Shown piece by piece: positions 31,497 through 43,096 of a stretch of DNA of 64,000 nucleotides. The DNA lies in NCBI GenBank assembly GCA_022559845.1, contig CM040124.1:69215491-69279490 (forward strand), given 5' to 3'. How positions within the stretch are numbered: the first letter of the stretch is position 1; every line of letters begins with the position of its first letter. The notes beneath the pieces were generated by a model that made no database searches, had not been told where the DNA came from, and was given only the letters and a program-made list of their open reading frames with translations. The position numbers and the translations under genes were made by a program. The stretch is from Amorphophallus konjac. Lineage: Eukaryota; Streptophyta; Magnoliopsida; Alismatales; Araceae.

Positions 31497-33470
31497 ATGT
31501 CTTCCTACAATTTCTCCCACTCCCATGAGGAATCTCTCCCTCAGGGACTTCTGGAGGACCCACCTAGGTTGCACACATATAGGGAGGAGATGGGACCGCC
31601 CCTCCTCTTCCGACCATTGTTGTTGAGGGTGCTCGACCCTCCCTTTCCGATTCCTCCTCTCAGAACTCGGTAGGTCAGATTCTTCACATGATGGCCCAGT
31701 TAGATCCCACCCAGCTCAACCTTCTTCGTCAAGCTCTGTAGGGGCCGGATGCCCCGTCTTCAGTTCCTTCTCATGGAGTGTCTGCTTCTACTGCGCCCAT
31801 TGATCTCACTCCTGTCCATCCTCAGACCCTCCGATTTCCTAGTATGAAAGTGGGCCAAGCTTCTAGCTCGGCCGATCAGCTTTCTGATAAGGGGAAGGCC
31901 TAGATCCTTTCATCTTCCTATCTAGATCCTTATATCGCCACTTCTCTAGTGCCAGGCCCTTGTGGCCCCAGCTGATTTTGTTCATCTTTAACCAGGGGCT
32001 GCCCAATTGGCTCATGCAGATATGGGCCCTTCTTTGGCCCATTATCCTTCTTACGGGCTTCCCCCTCCACCAGTCTACCCATCAGCTCCATATACTAGTT
32101 TTGTTCTTTCTGCTTTGTCTCCTCCTTCCCGGGAACGGGAACTTCTCGATAAGTGGGCTGCATGTAGCAACAAATTGACCTCCTTCATAAACGGGTCGGC
32201 CCACAGTCCCTCGCTGATGTCCCCGTTCCTAACTTCCGGGATATTCGCTTCCCACCTCAGTCCGAGCTCCCTACTTACCGAAAGTATGACGGGAATGGCA
32301 ACCCATTCATTCACATAAGAGAGTTTCTATACGAGTCGACGCTATTCTAGCATGACGACCACCTTATGGCGTATCTCTTTCGCCGATCGTTGGATCGGGT
32401 TCCGTTAGAATGGTTCTACACTTTGCCCTTGGAGGAGGCAGAGAGCTTCAAGGTTGTTAAGGAGAAGTTTATACAAAGATTTCAAGACCGGGTAGGCCCG
32501 GAGTATTCATTCATAGACCTAGTAGCAGAGAAGATGAAGACATATGAAGATTTTGCCACTTATGCAGACCGATGGAGGCAGATGGCCTCACGTGTGCCCG
32601 GGCAAATCCCGGAAGAAGAAAAAGTAAAATTGTTGATTTCAAATGCTACACCTACATTCCAGAACATTCTGGCAATGAATGATATATCAAATATGCACCA
32701 GTTGTATAGCAGGGCCCGGTTTATACAAACCCAGTTTAAGGACTCCCCTATCCATTCCCTATTTGAGGCCCAGAAGTCCAAAACCATAAGAAAATCTCAG
32801 GGCCCAGTCACCGAAGGAGTCCAGACGAACGAGCAGGTGCAGGCTGTTGATTTCCCCAACCAATCCGCTCCACCACGCTTCCAACAACCTCCCCGTAATC
32901 CCCAGTTCACCGCACCATCAAATGCCCAACCCTCATTTCCTGCTCCTCGTCCACAACAACCACCACCACCACCATAACAGCCTCAACAGCCGCCACAGTA
33001 CCATAACGTCCCGCCACCCAATGGCTATGCATCTGCTCGACCGGGTCCCAAGAGAACCCACTACCCTCCACTTCCTGAAACTCTCCCAGACATTTTCTCG
33101 GCCCTGATGTACACTGGCGATCTTCAGCTCCCTCCGGAACGCCCTAATTGGAATCCGACCGTCGATCAGTCCAAATATTGCATATATCATCGGCAGCCCG
33201 GGCACACTATAGAAAGGTGCTATCATTTCCATGATTTTGTTTATGATTTGCATGAAGGGCAGAGAATTGACTGGGCCCAGATGCACAAGTTGATAGAAGA
33301 CATGAGAGAAAGAAGAAGACAGGCTCCAAGGCCGTAGCAGCTAGTGCCGCAGCAACAGCAACCTCAGCAACCTCAACCACAGCAGCAGCAGCCGCCTGCA
33401 CCAGAGTTAGGGATTCATCAGAATCCCATGCCAAACCACCCACCCGCTCCGCAGCCTCAACAATAGCCGC
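31497..33470 (+). pseudogene. gag: Tat gag of C, broken
   Basis: It starts at ATG 31497 (MSSYNFSHSHEESLPQGLL) and is the counterpart of B gag. The frame is lost soon after and again several times before about 32300. The capsid core is open at 32366-32977: FRRSLDRVPLEWFYTLPLEE, RFQDRVGPEYSFIDLVAEKM, WRQMASRVPGQ. Then come a Pro/Gln-rich linker, a TAA (from CAA) at 32975 and the zinc knuckle YCIYHRQPGHTIERC (33179-33220), CHHC type and intact here, unlike in B. Further TAG codons follow at 33334 and about 33464 where B has CAG. Confidence 0.85.
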
Positions 33471-34618
33471 CGGCACCGGCTCAGGTGAATATTGTTCACT
33501 GTCTAGCTCCCAACGCTGGGTGGTCCTTTGATGATGAGACTCCTGCTCATATTTTGGCCCTCCACCATACATACACCAACTCCCCTTCACCCTCTGTCAC
33601 TTCCCTCATCTCACCCACCATTTTGACCTCCGCTACACCCACCATTCCTTCCAGATCTCCCATTGCACCTGCTACCACCTTGCCCACCATTTCGCCAGTC
33701 CTTGTACTTTCACCCATCATACCCTCCGTTGTCACCCCCTCACCTAACCCTCCACCCATCGTCCTTTCGCCAGGGCCTGTCAGACCCGCCTCTACCACCA
33801 TTTTCCCATCGTTGTTCCTTCCACTTATCCTATCGGGCCAATTGGGAGTCCATCCGTCGCCGTGCTGGCCCAGAACCTTGCCCTCAGGAGTAGGCGTTTA
33901 TTTCAGAGAAACTACCCTTCTACTGGTGCACCTGCACCCAACCCCCCAATTACTTCCTCAGCAATAGAAACAGAAGAAACCGACCCCTTGCCTGGCACTA
34001 GATATGATTTTTTACAGCACTTGGATCGGATGCCGGCCAAGATCTCAGTCCTGGAGTTAATCAAGAGGTCCACGCTACACCAAGATGCCCCAAGGGCTTT
34101 TCTACAGAAGGTTATGGTTAGCGAGGACGTGACGGTAGATAGTTTGCCGTCGGTATTGGCCATTGTCATAAAGGGGCAGTCTATTTCTTTTTCTGAGTCA
34201 GAACTGGCAGCCCCAGAGGCACGTCAGATGCCACTATGTATTTCGATTTCATTGAACAAGGTGGCCGTTGACTCAGCGCTAGTGGACACATGAGATTCTA
34301 TTAATGTTTGTCCCTTGAGCACGTTGCGTGCTTGCAACATCTCTAAAGACATGCTAAGGCCGACACCGACAACTATTGCAGCGTATGATAACTCCAGGAG
34401 AGCTTGCCACGGGGTCGTGATAGTTCAGGCCGAGCTAGGGCCTTTGAAAGTGGATGCGGAATTTTATGTGTTGGACATTGACCCAATGTTCAAAGCTATT
34501 CTGGGTCGTCCATGGATTGATAGCTTGCATGCAGTGCCCTCGACCGCCCACCAATGCCTCAAATTCCCATTTCAGGGGCGGATAGTCAAGGTGAAAAGTA
34601 TTTCCACAGTCTAGACAG
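33471..34618 (+). pseudogene. Linker and protease of C, cut by D
   Basis: The Pro/Thr-rich linker carries WSFDDETPAHILALHHT, the C-type counterpart of the B motif. A frameshift lies near 33840-33860. The protease region reads VDSALVDT then a TGA codon at 34291-34293 in place of Gly, then DSINVCPLSTL, so the catalytic DTGAS is destroyed. It continues to LGRPWIDSL. A TAG at 34612 (B has CAG) precedes the D insertion. 34614-34618 is GACAG, the D target duplication. Confidence 0.85.
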
Positions 34619-36405
34619 TGTAGACACGCCAAAATTGACGTTATTATGAGTACATCTCATATTACCTTGTAATGCCCCGATTTGATCCTTAAATTAGCTT
34701 TGTTTGAGTGGTTTTTTCCAATTTTCTTGGATTTCTCGCTTGTTTCTCTCTTTTCTTATTTTTTCCTATTTTCCTGGATTTTCTGGGCTTTTTTCTCCAT
34801 TTTTTTGATTTTTTCTGGGCATTTTTATGAATTTTTTTGGAATTAACGACTTAAAGAAGGGCGTCATTTCTTTTTAAGAAAATTAAAATAAATAAAAGAA
34901 AATTAACGACATATAATGAGGGCGTCCATTTCTCTCAAATCCCTAATTTTCTAGAATTTTCTGAAGTTTTTTCGAAATTTTTTAGAATTAACGACCAAGA
35001 ATAGGACATTACCTTTATTTTAAATAAAATAAAAATCAAAAAAAAATTGAAGAAACGACGTAGGGGAAGGGCCTCAATTTCAATTGATTATTTTATTAAT
35101 ATTTTTTCACCCTCTTCGAGAGGTGATTTGGTGGACTTCCGGATGTCAGAAAAATACGCAAAAATAGTCATTGAATCAGCACAATGAGATGCACCTCCAC
35201 CTAAAAAATAGGAAAATAATATTGAGAAATAAAAAATAGCCCTATTTTGATTATTTTTGAATTAACGACCCTTGGTAGGGCGCGTTTTTAATTAACGCCT
35301 TTGGTTGAGGCGTGTTTCACAATTTTCAGAAAAAAAAAGAAAGATTTATTTCTAAAAATGATCCCTGAATTGACGCCTTGTTCCAAGGCGCGTTTTAAAT
35401 TAACGCCCCTCTTACAGGTCGTCAATTCTTGAATTGACGCCCTTGTTCAGGTCGTGTTTCACCTTTCGGGTTCTAAACGAACGCAGCCTTTCTTAGAGAG
35501 TCCCTGCTTCGTTTGGTCACCTTGCCCATTCTTATCCTTCCCTCCTTGGGCTCTTGCCCGTTCTCATCCTTCTATCTTTGATTCAATCCTATTAATAGAG
35601 CTTCTGCAGCTCTGTTAAGGGGTTAGATTCGAATTCTTCTTTCTTCTCCCCTCCGTTCTTCTGTGTTTTTTTTCTGTTTTCTTCTTCTTTCTGTTTCTTC
35701 GTCTTTTCTTTCTTCACAGGAAGCTGCTGCATTGGCTAGGGAGGGGGGGGGGGCTCTTTACGGTTAAACTTCATCCTTTGGAAGACTTCCTCCCAAACGA
35801 TTAATCAAAGCTAAAGAAGCAGCACAAGCCCTTCTTCCTTTTATCTATTCTTCCTTTTATTTTATCATCATCGGTTCATTCATATGCATGCATGTTCATA
35901 CATGTTTATTTTTTTAAACTCAACTACGTTGAGTATCTCCCGTAAGTGCCACTCTTGCACTCTTTCCCTTATTCATATATTTGCATCTTCATACATTCAT
36001 ATATTTCCACACCCTTTTTGCATAGGGGTTTAAGGGCCACCACCCTTAAGGTGTGTTCTTCATCATACTTTCGTGCTCATATTTTTATTAAGAATTTGAT
36101 GCTACACTCACCATATTTCTAATTCAATTTCTTTATTGGTGTTTGTTGATTTTGCAAGGGTAATCAAATTGAGAAGAACTCTCTTCATCGGCCGGCCGAT
36201 CTAGAAGAGAAAGGAGCACTCACATCCCCGCGTTTCAAGGTATTTTTCGCGATCGCTTTTGTGATTATTTTGTTATATTCTTTGAGGCCCTCACGTCTCT
36301 GGCGATCACATTTCTATATTTGCACCTCGTGCATGCTTTTTATGCTTCATATTCATCCATATTTATTTATTTTTTTTCCTAAGTGGATTATAAATAGGAT
36401 CTACA
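34619..36405 (+). repeat. 5' LTR of D (1787 bp)
   Basis: It runs TGTAGACACG to GATCTACA. Alternating ACGCC/GGCGT-type dyads lie at 35265-35460 (AACGCCTTTGGTTGAGGCGT, GACGCCTTGTTCCAAGGCGC, ACGACCC..AGGGCGC). A possible TATA-like CTATTAATAG lies at about 35588. There is a poly-G run at 35743. No gene is seen. Confidence 0.92.
35265..35460. repeat. ACGCC..GGCGT dyads in LTR D
   Basis: Five successive stem-loops with stems of 5-7 bp, each beginning ATTAACG or ATTGACG: AACGCCTTTGGTTGAGGCGT, GACGCCTTGTTCCAAGGCGC, ACGCCCCTCTTACAGGTCGT and GACGCCCTTGTTCAGGTCGT. Weaker copies extend back to about 34845 (AACGACTTAAAGAAGGGCGT). They are repeated in the 3' LTR at 43738-43935. Confidence 0.85.
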
Positions 36406-37412
36406 AATTGGCGATCACGGTGGGACCCCTTGTGTTCTTCTTTTTATTACCCTTTCCCTTAGGCACCCACGTGTGCCATCTCCCTTTTTGCATCCACGGT
36501 GCGCCTCCCTTCGTGCTCCACGTAGTACCCTCCCCACTAGTGATTGGCTAGTTTGTTAGAATTTTTTTAGAAATTCCATTTATCCTCTTAAAAATAAAAA
36601 TTGATGAGCATGTTATCGTTTTATTGATTGCCATGTGATTGTGAGTGTATTGATGTTTGATATTTCTGGCCGCTGGAGGGTTTCTGGGACAGGAGAATTA
36701 ACGCCCTCCACGAGGGCGCCTTTTTATGTCACGCCTTGCCCTAGGGCGTCGTTTACACGTTTGACGCCTTCTGTGAGGGCGTCTTTTTATTGAGTAGCGC
36801 CTCTGGCGCAGGCGCGTTTTGTTTTGATTGCGTGTGCACCACTCGCATTTGACGCCCTCTGGAGCAGGCGTCCTTTTTATGGATAGCGCCCCTCACCAGG
36901 GCGCGTTTTTATTAGTAGCGACCTTCCACAGGTCGTCTCTTTCCTGTGATTTATTCGTGCTTCATTGATTTATATTGATTATTTGGCTCTATTGGTGATT
37001 TGCTTATCTCCGTGCACGTATTGCATTCATTCATTCATTTTGGTTTGGGAGACCTCCTCTCCTCACATCTTTAGGAGCTACACACACCCCTTGGTGAAGG
37101 AACGACCCTCCATTGAGCACTCCGTCTCTTTGGACTGGAAATTCCTAAACCAAGCCTCCATAAGTCCCCGCACCTGTGGATTCCCTCACGGACGCTGGGC
37201 AAGTTGTACCTTTGAAGTTCCCTGGGTTTAGTTGGCCTATGCATGGTGAGAGAGGGTTCCTAGTTGGCACAGAAGTTAAACCTCATTTGAAACTAGGTTC
37301 GCCCCTTGAGTGAGCATATCTATTTGCAAAAGTCATTAATCCACCAAGGTTCAAATCAACATTCCAACTTGTGTGTTTTAACAAATTATATTGCTTGAAC
37401 TTTGCTTGTATA
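36406..37412 (+). other. D leader: primer site, dyad array, conserved block
   Basis: Primer site TGGCGATCACGGTGGGA at 36409-36425, three bases after the LTR. Dyads at 36695-36945 include a 22-bp unit at 36851-36872 with GACGCC/GGCGTC arms and ACGCCTTGCCCTAGGGCGT. The block at 37155-37213 (CTGTGGATTCCC, GACGCTGGGCAAGTTGTACC) matches those of B and C. Confidence 0.85.
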
Positions 37413-40082
37413 ATGGCTTACCATGGTAAGAAAACCGACATGTTTAATTCAATTCATGAGGATGCACAACCGTGCACGTCTTATTCTCCTCAATCTCAAC
37501 ATATTCGACATTATTCTCACCATATTTTCAAGGGACCGCATCCTCATTCTTATGGCCATGCCCGACCCATGGGCAGTGTCCAATCCCATGGTCCCTCACC
37601 TCAAGCGCGAGCCACTATCCCCTCGGGACCGTCTCTTCCCGATGATGAGAAGGTCTCCCAAATCATTCATGCATTAGATCATCTCACCCCTCAACAGATC
37701 CAAGCCCTTAAGGCCGCTGTTGAGGGTACATCTCATTCATCGCACTCTTCTCATCCTCCTTCCAATCCTACACGGGTGGCCCATCACCCACCTCCCTCTC
37801 CTACTCATGTTCCTAATCGGGTAGCCCATTACCCATCCTCTTCCAATCACAATCCTCCTCGGGTGGTCCGACATCCGCCTCCTTCTATTCCTCCTCCACC
37901 ACGGCCCCAAGGCCCATTTATTTCTTGCAATCCGGCTCATCCAAGTTCTTCTATGGGTCGGCCCATTAACTCCCCTCCACGGCATTTTCATGCCACCCTT
38001 CCTTCAAGGTCCTGCCAACCCTCAGTTGTTCAAGTCACACCCCTCCAACAATCTCTTATTGACAAAGTCACTTTGATGGAGGAACAATTAAGGAGGGTCA
38101 TGGCTCCTCCTACTCCGGTCAATCCTCTCCATGCCGCTTTGAACGATATTACTAAGATGGAGAAAGAATGGAAGGATAGGAGAGATGACTATGGCATCGG
38201 CATTTCAAGCGAGCGCGAGCCGGCAATTGAAGAACTTGAAGCGGTATACGATGATGAAGCTCCGCAGGCACCCCTTCCGAGTTTCCTTCGTTTCCCGCCT
38301 CCCCCACTATCATTTGATGAACCTCCTGCTCAGGATGAAGCCACCTTTCCCAATTCACCCCCCATTTCCGAGACTTCTTGGTGTTACGACGACGGGTCGA
38401 TACTCCAATCACCCGCGCCGGCGCATTTTGAGTCTCCTCCCACTCCTAACATCGTTCGCCCTGTTCGGCATTTCCTCCGCACCAAACCGTCACCCATTAA
38501 ACCTCCACTAATTACACCTCCATCCACTATGCCATCAACCTTCACAACACCAGCCTCCCCCAAGCCTTCCACTATAAAACCTCCACATATTGAGCCTTTA
38601 GCCTCCACCGAGCCTACCATTGAACCTTCCCCAATTCAACCTTCCATTATCCCTTTAACCCTAAAACCTACTTTACCTACTCCACCACTTAACCATTCAC
38701 CATTACCTATGGTTAATCCTGAGCAGGATCCACCCTTTTTTGCACTCGAGCCAACCCCAACTGCTTCCGAGCAAAGGGAGAAACTTGACGTGTTTGAACC
38801 TCCGCCTCCATTCACCCATTTACCAACACTTTCCATTATACCTCCACTATCCACAAGGCCTTCCGCCTCCGCCTCACCTCCCTTTACTACTCGGAAGGGG
38901 AGCGCTGCTATAAGTACGTGTGCCGAAGATGAGCAAGAGCTGCGTAAGAAGAATTTGGCCACTGCCGTGCCATTCAAGACGCAAGAGTTCATCTGTCGGA
39001 TGCCAATCCGGGTTATTGTGCCAGGAACGATTGAAGGGGCCAGGTCACCGCCATTGCTCAGAGAATGCCAAGCGTTGATGCCATCCAAGGGCCGGGCAGG
39101 GCACCCTTTGTTCCATCTTCCAAATCTTGATTCCATTCCTCCATACAAGGGGCAAATGCCCATTTTGTTCAACACTTCTTATACACCACAATTAATGGGC
39201 ATGGCAATGCTTCCTGTATCAACTTTCCAACTCCCTTACATTATTGATCCTTGCCTTCCAAGGGGGTTGTCATTTATTATTGAAGCTTTTTCCATTGGGC
39301 CGTTTGATTATACACTTTCACTGCCGTGGAGGGGCAGTTATCTTAGTGCTAAGGGGCCGTCCCTTATTTGTTCCACCTTCTATGCATCCATTTCTATCAC
39401 TTTTTCTTCATGGGCCATTCCCGGGGTTAGGAGGAGGATCTCGTCCTCTCACCCTTCACATTCTCCATCTTCTTTGCATCTCACGCATTTTGTTGCATTC
39501 GCGCATTCACTGCATTCATCGCATCCATCATTTTGCATACACCTCCTGATTCCCGGGTTTCCAAACCCGTATCTTCCCCGCCTTCCGGCACCTCCGGATA
39601 TTCCGAATTTCCCATCTTATTCATCTTCATCCTCGGGATCTGTAGGTCCCCTTACATTGCTCGGGCGTTGCCCCCTCCCCAATCTCTTCTCAGGGCATCG
39701 CGTCCCTTTTCAGCTCTTGTATCCGGACCCTCCGGATTTCTCTCACTTTCTCCCAGGGCATCGCGCCCCTTTCCACCCTATTCTTCCGGAACCTCCGGAT
39801 TTCTCTCACTTTCTCCCAGGGCATCGCGCCCCTTTCCACCTTATTCTTCCGGAACCTCCGGGCATTCCCCTCGGGCATCGCGCCCCTTTCCATCTTAATC
39901 CTCCGGAACCTCCGGATTCTATTTCCCTCTTCTTTGGGCATCGCATCCCTTCCCTTCTCATTCCTCTGGAACCTCCGGATCCTTCATACCTTTCCTTCGG
40001 GCACGATGCCCCTTTCTATTTTCTTCCTTCGGAACCTCCGGACCCTCCATCTTTCTTCCAATTCATCTTTTTGATCTTCTAG
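37413..40082 (+). CDS. Gag-like proline-rich protein of D (889 residues)
   Basis: The start ATG at 37413 (MAYHGKKTDMFNSIHEDAQP) is chosen because it follows the leader at the position of gag in B/C. The N-terminal VSQIIHALDHLTPQQIQALK resembles ILHMMAKLDPTQLHLIRKAL of B gag, and ETSWCYDDGS..PAH resembles the linker motif of B/C. The rest is very rich in Pro, Ser and Thr. I do not see a capsid core, a zinc knuckle or any enzyme. The C-terminal quarter is made of repeats with GHRAPFH and PEPPD. The frame is open for 2.67 kb without a stop, unlike the broken genes of B and C. It is probably a derived gag; whether the protein is made or useful is unknown. Downstream DNA continues the same repeat after the stop. 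Confidence 0.6.
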   Translation: MAYHGKKTDMFNSIHEDAQPCTSYSPQSQHIRHYSHHIFKGPHPHSYGHARPMGSVQSHGPSPQARATIPSGPSLPDDEKVSQIIHALDHLTPQQIQALKAAVEGTSHSSHSSHPPSNPTRVAHHPPPSPTHVPNRVAHYPSSSNHNPPRVVRHPPPSIPPPPRPQGPFISCNPAHPSSSMGRPINSPPRHFHATLPSRSCQPSVVQVTPLQQSLIDKVTLMEEQLRRVMAPPTPVNPLHAALNDITKMEKEWKDRRDDYGIGISSEREPAIEELEAVYDDEAPQAPLPSFLRFPPPPLSFDEPPAQDEATFPNSPPISETSWCYDDGSILQSPAPAHFESPPTPNIVRPVRHFLRTKPSPIKPPLITPPSTMPSTFTTPASPKPSTIKPPHIEPLASTEPTIEPSPIQPSIIPLTLKPTLPTPPLNHSPLPMVNPEQDPPFFALEPTPTASEQREKLDVFEPPPPFTHLPTLSIIPPLSTRPSASASPPFTTRKGSAAISTCAEDEQELRKKNLATAVPFKTQEFICRMPIRVIVPGTIEGARSPPLLRECQALMPSKGRAGHPLFHLPNLDSIPPYKGQMPILFNTSYTPQLMGMAMLPVSTFQLPYIIDPCLPRGLSFIIEAFSIGPFDYTLSLPWRGSYLSAKGPSLICSTFYASISITFSSWAIPGVRRRISSSHPSHSPSSLHLTHFVAFAHSLHSSHPSFCIHLLIPGFPNPYLPRLPAPPDIPNFPSYSSSSSGSVGPLTLLGRCPLPNLFSGHRVPFQLLYPDPPDFSHFLPGHRAPFHPILPEPPDFSHFLPGHRAPFHLILPEPPGIPLGHRAPFHLNPPEPPDSISLFFGHRIPSLLIPLEPPDPSYLSFGHDAPFYFLPSEPPDPPSFFQFIFLIF

Positions 40083-40225
40083 AATATCACATCATTCATT
40101 TTCTTCTTCCTTACCCATCATCTTTTTCCCTATTTTTTCCCAGGGCATCGCGTCCCTTCTTTCGTCATCCCTCCGGAGCCTCCGGATGATTCCTCCTATC
40201 ACGATTCTCCTCCTTTACTTCCGGA
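39660..40225. repeat. Degenerate tandem repeat at the end of the D reading frame
   Basis: Units of roughly 55-75 bp combine GGGCATCGCGCCCCTTTCC with a CCGGAACCTCCGGAT phrase. There are about eight copies of varied length, continuing past the stop codon at 40082 to about 40225. The first phrase and the palindromic TCCGGA each form a small dyad. Confidence 0.8.
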
Positions 40226-43096
40226 CCCTCCAGATCCGCCTCTTTCCATCTATCAATTTCTTCTTCTAATTCCTCCTGATTCTGGGTCCGACCCAACTTC
40301 TTCCACATCCACTGCCTTGGGCATCTGCCCTTTCTCCCGCTGCTTTCGAGGCTTTAGTCCTCACTCCTCCTTCTAATTCTCCACTTCTTCTGTAGACCTT
40401 TCATGTGATCAGGGTCTCCGCGCCTTAGTGAGGGAGTTCTAACCCTCGCCTCTCTTCCATTTTTTCCTTATTCGTCTGAGTCTGGTCTGAGCACCACTCC
40501 TTCTTGTTAAGCCACTTTCAATCCTTTGCTTCCAATCCTTTTATCTGCCAAAGAGGACTATCCCACGATGATCAACCTCGCCTCTGACAGCTGCTTCTAC
40601 AAAGGTTGCAAGGTAACATATTGGCGTAAGTACTCATTTCATGATATCATTATCTCATTAATTCACGCATGATTTTCAAAATGAAGTGCTTCTTAACAAG
40701 ATTAAAAGTGATGTTTTAGACATTTATCTTAGGTTTTTGTTTAATTAAAAATCATTGTCAAAAAGAGTCTTTAGGCTTGCTATGCAGCACTTTGGTTATA
40801 AGAACCCCGCGCTGGGAATTTAACATTCTCTCCTCGCTTGTTAAGAGTAACCCTTAGCTAGGCATTCCACACACTTCACGGCGTCCTTAGCCGGCTCCTT
40901 TGGGTAAAACACCGTTGCTACTTTGGCTATGTCATGAGTATATCTGAAAGTCTTTTTCTCTTCTTTACTCGGCCGAATGCAGGGGCAAGAGGTTGACGGA
41001 TGAGATGACCAACCTCGGTAATCCCCAATACGAGAGAAGTCTCAAATAGGGGCAGTCTTGACCCAAAATCGATTTGAGTTTTCATATGAGTTTTCATGAT
41101 ATACATCTCGCCAAAAGGGCTATTCTGAAAATCAAGTCGAAATTTTAATAAATTCAAAATTATGAATTATGGCATGTCAAGAGTGGAAAAGTCCCCGCAG
41201 GGAAAACCCTGGTCGTATGCATGTCAAGGGTCTAAAAATCAAAGGCACAAAGCCACGGCGCAACAGACTACCTCTTTGAGGGTTAACACCTTGAAAGGAA
41301 TTCAAGTCCCGACATCTCCCATCCTGCATAAAGCTTATCTCCAATTCTTCTTCTCTTCTCCCTCCAAGACCTAATGTTTCTCGGGTATGGCCTTGGTAGG
41401 GGCACCGTTGACCATGGGCAGTTGGTTATAGGACGTCGCTTTCAATGCACGCCTGACTTTGGGCAGTTTTTAGCGAAAGGGGAATGAACGAGGACCCCTA
41501 ACCAGTGGTTTAAAATACCCTTTGATGCTGCTTTAGCAATGTCTAACCAAAATTCAAAAAAAAATTGAATATTTCTTGTCCAAAATCCATAAAAATTTGA
41601 AATATTTTCCAAAAATTCATAAAAATTTGAATATCTTTTCCAAAACTCATAAAAATTTGCATATTTCAAAAATAAAAAAAATGCATTGTATTTTCTGATG
41701 GTGTTTTGCAGGAACAACTTTGCAAGGATCAAGAGCACGGGATAAGTCCTATCTCCACTCATTGCTATCAATCTATTAATTTCTCCCGATATTCTCATGA
41801 CATGCCACCCTGGGCATTTTTTTTGATTATCATCTCCCTATATCATTCTCATTATCATATCTCCTGATTATCATCCTGATTATTCATCTTCAAATCTTTC
41901 AATCAACTCCTGCTAATTTCTCTTGATCAATTCTGCCATTGGGCATTATATCATTCTGATCATTCAACTCTACATCTTGATTAGCCAAGATTGTCATCCT
42001 CATGACGAAATAACAAATAATGATGCTTTGTAATATCATGATTCAACTCATAATGGTTGATTGATGCTTTGATTCATGCTTTGATGACTATGCTTAAATA
42101 CCTTATTCATTGCTTGTTATCTTTTATATCTTGGCTGATGAATCTTTGAGCGCAGGAAGAAGCTCTTGGTCCCACTGACTGGGCATCATCAACATCCAAG
42201 CCCCACGGTGTTTGCACATTATTTCATCTCAGTTCCCCATATGCTCATTGCTATCACCATCTCTCCCTGTATGCATTCTACTATATGTTACATACGCTAC
42301 TAGATTATATCAAGGACCTTGTGGCTTTGTAAATCTGGAATTTGAGTTCCCCTTCATCAAAAATAATGGTGATTCCAGAGGAGTCTTAGTCATACGGATA
42401 GGCCGTTGAGCCGTCCAAGACTGGGGACGATGGTTCCCTTTTGTGAGTTGGTGCGTGGATAAACGGGCTTCGGCTTAGTATCAGCTCGCAGAATGGGTTT
42501 CTTGACTCAGTCTGGACAGTTTAACAATATTATCCTTGATTATCTTATATTTTCATTTGATTTAATTTTTCCCTTTAAACCCAGCATGCATTCATGTAGG
42601 ATTTTGAATCAACTTTGGAAAATCACTCTGATAAGTTGATTTTGAGGGTTAAATTTGATCATGTTTCCAGATATGAGATATTCCATGCCGAATTGTGTCT
42701 TCAGTTCGTTTTGTCGCTGTTTTGGGTCATTTTCTCGAAAGCTCTCGTTTGGATTTCTATCATCTTGTTTTAATCCTTTCCCTTTGATCCACCTTGGCTG
42801 CAGCACGTCCACATTGGCTGGTAACCGCTCCCCAATGGTGAAACCTACAGGTTTGTGACCTGGGGTACTTCCACCGCGCTGGAAGTTGATCATTCTTTAT
42901 CTCCTTCGTGCCCGTGTGCACACTCCCTCTTTTATCCAAACATCGTTGATTTTATTGAATTTCTCGAGATTGCTTCATCTCGAACTTTTGATTTCATTCT
43001 CATCGAGTGATGTTGATTGCGTGTCTCATCACACCTTGGCATCTACTTTTCAGTTTGCTCTGCTCCCTTGCAAAGCAGACGCCAAGACGGGGCAGC
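40083..43096 (+). other. D 3' noncoding region with block shared with B
   Basis: No gene is seen in 3 kb. The part at 40975-41560 has phrases in the same order as B 16940-17530: GTCTCAAATAGGGGCAGTC, GGTCGTATG, GCACAAAGCCACGG, CAACAGACTACC, GGGTATGGCCTTGG. An AT-rich repeat with TCCAAAAT lies at 41560-41690. A second shared piece lies at 42395-42540. The polypurine tract GCCAAGACGGGGCAGC (43081-43096) precedes the 3' LTR. Confidence 0.7.

Noticed and set aside
36409..36425. Reading the primer site as proof of a tRNA-Lys or tRNA-Arg primer
   Set aside because: The sequence resembles but does not match the tRNA ends I can recall; left unassigned.
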